7,965 nt of DNA from contig JACPXA010000039.1 in assembly GCA_016196785.1 (NCBI GenBank), positions 1 to 7,965 on the forward strand. Direction: 5' to 3'. Under the pieces are notes generated by a model. It ran no database searches, was not told the origin of the DNA, and saw only the letters and a program-made list of their open reading frames with translations. Position numbers and translations under genes: made by a program. Below, piece after piece: positions 5,866 to 7,965 of the stretch; the stretch's first letter is position 1, and each line of letters begins with the position of its first letter. This DNA is from Elusimicrobiota bacterium (GTDB lineage Bacteria; Elusimicrobiota; Elusimicrobia; 2-01-FULL-59-12; JACPXA01).

Positions 5866-6818
5866 CTTTCCCCAGGGATCGATGGAACGCTGGGGTCCTC
5901 CTGACGGGGCTGTGTCTCGTCTTGCCGGTGACATTGCGCGCAGGGGAACCAGGGTCGAGCACAGCGAATTTCTTGCGGATTGGGGTAGGGGTGCGGGCCG
6001 TGGCGATGGGCGAGGCGTACACCGCTGTCGCGGATGACGTGTTTGCCCAGACCTGGAATCCTGCAGGTCTTGCAAGGATTCCCGAGAAGCAAATAGGCTT
6101 CATGCACGCCCAACTGGTTGAGGGCTTGCACTACGAATACGGGGCCATCGCGCTCCCCACTCGCCGCGGGACCTTCGGGGTCAGCACGGGATACTTCTCC
6201 CCTGGCGAGATCGAAGGCTTTGATCACACTGGCAGTTCCCTAGGGACGCTTCCCCGGTCGTTTGATGTCACCAGTAGCCTCTCGTATGGGGGTCGGGTGG
6301 GTGAGGACCTCGTGCTGGGATTCACCGGCCGCGTCCTCTATAAGCGGCTTGTCACCGATTCTGCTAGTACCGTGGCTGCGGACGTGGGCGTCCAGTATCA
6401 CACCCCGTTGGATGGGCTCATGCTGGGGGCAGTCGCCCAACATCTCGGTGGGAGGCTTTCATTGATCCAACAAGGTTTTGACCTCCCTCGCACGCTCAAA
6501 ATCGGTGCCGTCTACAAGTGGGACGGGGCGCTGATCGCCATTGATGGACACCACCCCAGGGATCAGACCATGTTTGTCACGATGGGCGGGGAGTTGTGGC
6601 TTGGGGAGTGGCTCGTCTTACGAGCTGGGTGGAAATCCAGGGATGACGTAGGATCACGCTTCCGGGTGGGGATGGGGTTTACGCTCAAGAAACAACACAC
6701 CGTGGATTATGCGTTCCTTCCTTTGGGAGCCTTCGGGGATACCCACCGGATCAGCTTCACCATTCGGTGGGACCCGCTCGATGACTCAAGGTTCTTCCTT
6801 GCACGACCGTTCCTCTGA
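5862..6818 (+). CDS. PorV/PorQ-family outer-membrane beta-barrel protein
   Basis: 318 residues. Residues 1-27 are a signal peptide (hydrophobic 11-25, likely cut after L-R-A). Residues 31-73 carry the family hallmark: T-A-N-F-L-R-I-G-V-G-V-R-A-V-A-M-G-E-A-Y-T-A-V-A-D-D, then W-N-P-A-G-L-A. The remainder alternates hydrophobic and polar residues, as in a beta barrel, ending near S-F-T-I-R-W with about 15 further residues. In Bacteroidota, PorV is the outer-membrane shuttle that receives CTD-bearing proteins from the type IX translocon. Many other phyla have PorV/PorQ-like proteins of unknown role. The start overlaps the preceding CTD-like gene by four bases (ATGA), giving translational coupling. 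Length is normal and the gene looks intact. No other T9SS component is present here, so transport function is inferred. Confidence 0.85.
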   Translation: MTFPRDRWNAGVLLTGLCLVLPVTLRAGEPGSSTANFLRIGVGVRAVAMGEAYTAVADDVFAQTWNPAGLARIPEKQIGFMHAQLVEGLHYEYGAIALPTRRGTFGVSTGYFSPGEIEGFDHTGSSLGTLPRSFDVTSSLSYGGRVGEDLVLGFTGRVLYKRLVTDSASTVAADVGVQYHTPLDGLMLGAVAQHLGGRLSLIQQGFDLPRTLKIGAVYKWDGALIAIDGHHPRDQTMFVTMGGELWLGEWLVLRAGWKSRDDVGSRFRVGMGFTLKKQHTVDYAFLPLGAFGDTHRISFTIRWDPLDDSRFFLARPFL

Positions 6819-6930
6819 TGGGTGAGCTCCTGTGATGATGGACTGTAGCCAAATTGTCACCAAACTTGGATAATCTGAATGAAACGGTCTGAAAAGCGAT
6901 GAACAGCCGACCGATACGATCCCGTTCACG

Positions 6931-7485
6931 TTATAGCGAACCTCTCGATTTCACGTGGGTTTGGTACCCGATCCGCCGCTTCGGTTCAGGAGGTGGCAAC
7001 GAGGGAGTCATCAAGGCACGAATTCTCTCAAAAATATTCAGGATTTGCTGATCATGGGTGCCTACATGTTTTTCTAATTCTTCGATCTTTTTTGCTAACG
7101 CTTTGTGGGTGGAGAGCAGTTCGCGCAACTTGACGAAGGCCCGTGCGATGAGGACGCTCGCTTCAATGGCGATGGGGGTGTTGAGAACGCTTGAGACCAT
7201 CACCGCCCCATACTCCGTAAAGGCGTAAGGAAGGTACTTCCTGTGCCGTCCCCGGCCGCTTTTGTCTAAGGTTGCATTTTGCAACCTTAAAGATTCGGCC
7301 TCCTGGCGCGTTACCTGAAACATGAAATCGCCTGGAAACCGCTTCCGGTTCCGGTTCACCTGCTGATTTAACCGCTTGGTGGTCACGCCATAGACTTTAG
7401 CCAAGTCTTCATCGAGCATGACCTTATGGCCTCGGATCAGGTAGATGCGCTGTTGGATGTGTTCAATCGGAATGAGGGATTTCAT
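6931..7485 (-). CDS. ORF6N-domain (KilA-N-related, phage-type) DNA-binding protein
   Basis: 184 residues from the ATG at 7483-7485. An in-frame ATG at 7510-7512 would add nine residues; I prefer the shorter form because family members begin a few residues before I-P-I-E-H-I. Neither start has a well-spaced ribosome binding site. The first about 90 residues match the ORF6N pattern: I-R-G-H-K-V-M-L-D-E-D-L-A-K-V-Y-G-V, then R-N-R-K-R-F-P-G-D-F-M-F, then G-R-G-R-H-R-K-Y-L-P-Y-A-F-T-E-Y-G-A. A helical stretch probably forming a coiled coil follows (A-L-A-K-K-I-E-E-L-E-K-H-V), then a basic tail. Such proteins are common in phages and as single genes in bacterial chromosomes; they are thought to bind DNA and act as regulators or antirepressors. 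No other phage gene is visible. The gene converges on the PorV-like gene across a 112-base gap with no evident terminator. Confidence 0.83.
   Translation of the reverse strand: MKSLIPIEHIQQRIYLIRGHKVMLDEDLAKVYGVTTKRLNQQVNRNRKRFPGDFMFQVTRQEAESLRLQNATLDKSGRGRHRKYLPYAFTEYGAVMVSSVLNTPIAIEASVLIARAFVKLRELLSTHKALAKKIEELEKHVGTHDQQILNIFERIRALMTPSLPPPEPKRRIGYQTHVKSRGSL
7267..7289. repeat. 23-bp palindrome inside the ORF6N gene
   Basis: TAAGGTTGC (7267-7275), ATTTT, GCAACCTTA (7281-7289): a perfect 9-bp inverted repeat in the stretch encoding L-R-L-Q-N-A-T-L just before the conserved G-R-G-R-H-R-K. It could be an intragenic binding site or an RNA hairpin; coding coincidence is possible. Confidence 0.55.
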
Positions 7486-7628
7486 ACTCCGCCAGTCTTG
7501 CCTGGGGGACATCCTTGAACGTAAATGGTTTCGACCTGCTTCACGTCAGCAGGGCTTTCCCGGATGGTCTGCCACTCATTAGAGACCGCCTGGGGGAGAT
7601 TTATTCCTGGTTGTTCCCCGATGACCTC

Positions 7629-7649
7629 GGGAACGCCTTCAGCGTTCCC
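7629..7649. repeat. 8-bp hairpin
   Basis: GGGAACGC (7629-7636), loop CTTCA, GCGTTCCC (7642-7649), a perfect stem. No T-run follows on either strand, so it does not look like an intrinsic terminator. Confidence 0.5.
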
Positions 7650-7825
7650 TCATGCCGCAGGCCAGCAGGAGCACATCCCCTTGCCCTGGCCATGGTCTTG
7701 TCTTTAAGGGGGCCACTCAGGTGACGACACCGGTGTTTATAAGGCAGCAGTGAATAAACCGTCCCTTGGCGGACTCTAATGGAGAGAGCCGTGATGGAGA
7801 GCAACTCATGCACTCGGGGAGTCGG

Positions 7826-7905
7826 GGGAGGCCGGCAAATGGTTAGGCAGGATACGCATTTTGTGGGACAAAATGCCGGACGCTGCACATTCCCGCCGGC
7901 CTCCC
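7826..7905. repeat. Nested inverted repeats forming an 80-base hairpin
   Basis: Outer arms GGGAGGCCGGC (7826-7836) and GCCGGCCTCCC (7895-7905) are perfect 11-bp inverted repeats. Inner arms GCATTTTGT (7856-7864) and ACAAAATGC (7868-7876) are perfect 9-bp repeats with a 3-base loop. GCAG/CTGC (7847-7850, 7883-7886) can pair between them. This is a strong foldback typical of an extragenic palindromic repeat, a mobile-element end or a structured RNA; the type cannot be decided here. Confidence 0.65.
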
Positions 7906-7965
7906 TGCCCCTTGGTAAGGGAAATCCCGTCCGTAAGATGACCAAAAAACCGCTGAATCGCTGGA

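Larger units (their letters stand above)
7513..7965. other. Non-coding stretch with hairpins, no credible gene
   Basis: About 450 bases upstream of the ORF6N gene. The frames on both strands are short or compositionally implausible and show no family pattern. It contains a hairpin at 7629-7649 and a nested hairpin at 7826-7905. No clear promoter for the ORF6N gene was found here. It may be decayed mobile-element sequence. Confidence 0.5.

Noticed and set aside
7515..7724. Plus-strand frame of 69 residues
   Set aside because: No ribosome binding site or family likeness, and it runs through the 7629-7649 hairpin; at best a remnant.
7842..7848. GTTAGGC resembling an integron attC core site
   Set aside because: No matching RYYYAAC partner at the right distance and no cassette gene; a 7-base match is expected by chance.
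7601..7945. Minus-strand frame of 114 residues
   Set aside because: It crosses the hairpins at 7629-7649 and 7826-7905, has low-quality composition and no recognisable domain or start signal.
1..7965. CRISPR array
   Set aside because: No regularly spaced direct repeats and no cas-like gene were seen.

Overview
The window looks like an accessory-rich segment of a moderately GC-rich (about 60% by eye) genome from a diderm bacterium. The main clues are a PorV/PorQ-family outer-membrane protein, a secreted protein made almost only of an FlgD-like/T9SS C-terminal-domain-like module, and two secreted proteins with dockerin-like calcium-loop C-termini. This combination is known from uncultivated lineages such as Omnitrophota and Elusimicrobiota and from FCB-type bacteria. 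The phylum cannot be fixed from this sequence.

Layout: (1) 2-802 is the 3' part of a gene that continues upstream of the window. It has a possible cytochrome-c-like C-terminal helix, a fibronectin-III-like domain and a dockerin-like tail. (2) 822-4166, 19 bases downstream and probably in the same operon, encodes a 1114-residue secreted protein resembling exo-rhamnogalacturonan lyases (PcRGLX/YetA type). It is followed by its own Fn3 domain and a tail about 70% identical to that of its neighbour. (3) 4167-4530 is non-coding. It holds a good sigma70-type promoter and a roughly 229-bp nested inverted-repeat element that looks like a MITE. (4) 4531-4994 is a compact, lower-GC hicB-hicA toxin-antitoxin pair. 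(5) 4995-5484 holds a 25-bp perfect palindrome, a tRNA-Thr(CGT), a structured stretch that may be a gene remnant, and a leader hairpin. (6) 5485-6818 is a two-gene, translationally coupled operon: a stand-alone CTD-like protein and a PorV/PorQ-like protein. (7) 6931-7485 on the minus strand is an ORF6N-domain protein of phage type with a 23-bp palindrome inside it. (8) 7513-7965 has no credible gene but contains strong nested hairpins.

How the genes may work together (inference): the first two genes look like a secreted pair carrying the same C-terminal attachment or processing module, one probably polysaccharide-active and the other possibly redox-active. The CTD-like/PorV-like pair recalls the carrier and signal parts of type IX secretion, without any other T9SS component in view. 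The hicBA pair, nested repeat, ORF6N gene and right-end hairpins suggest a region shaped by mobile DNA around a tRNA gene.
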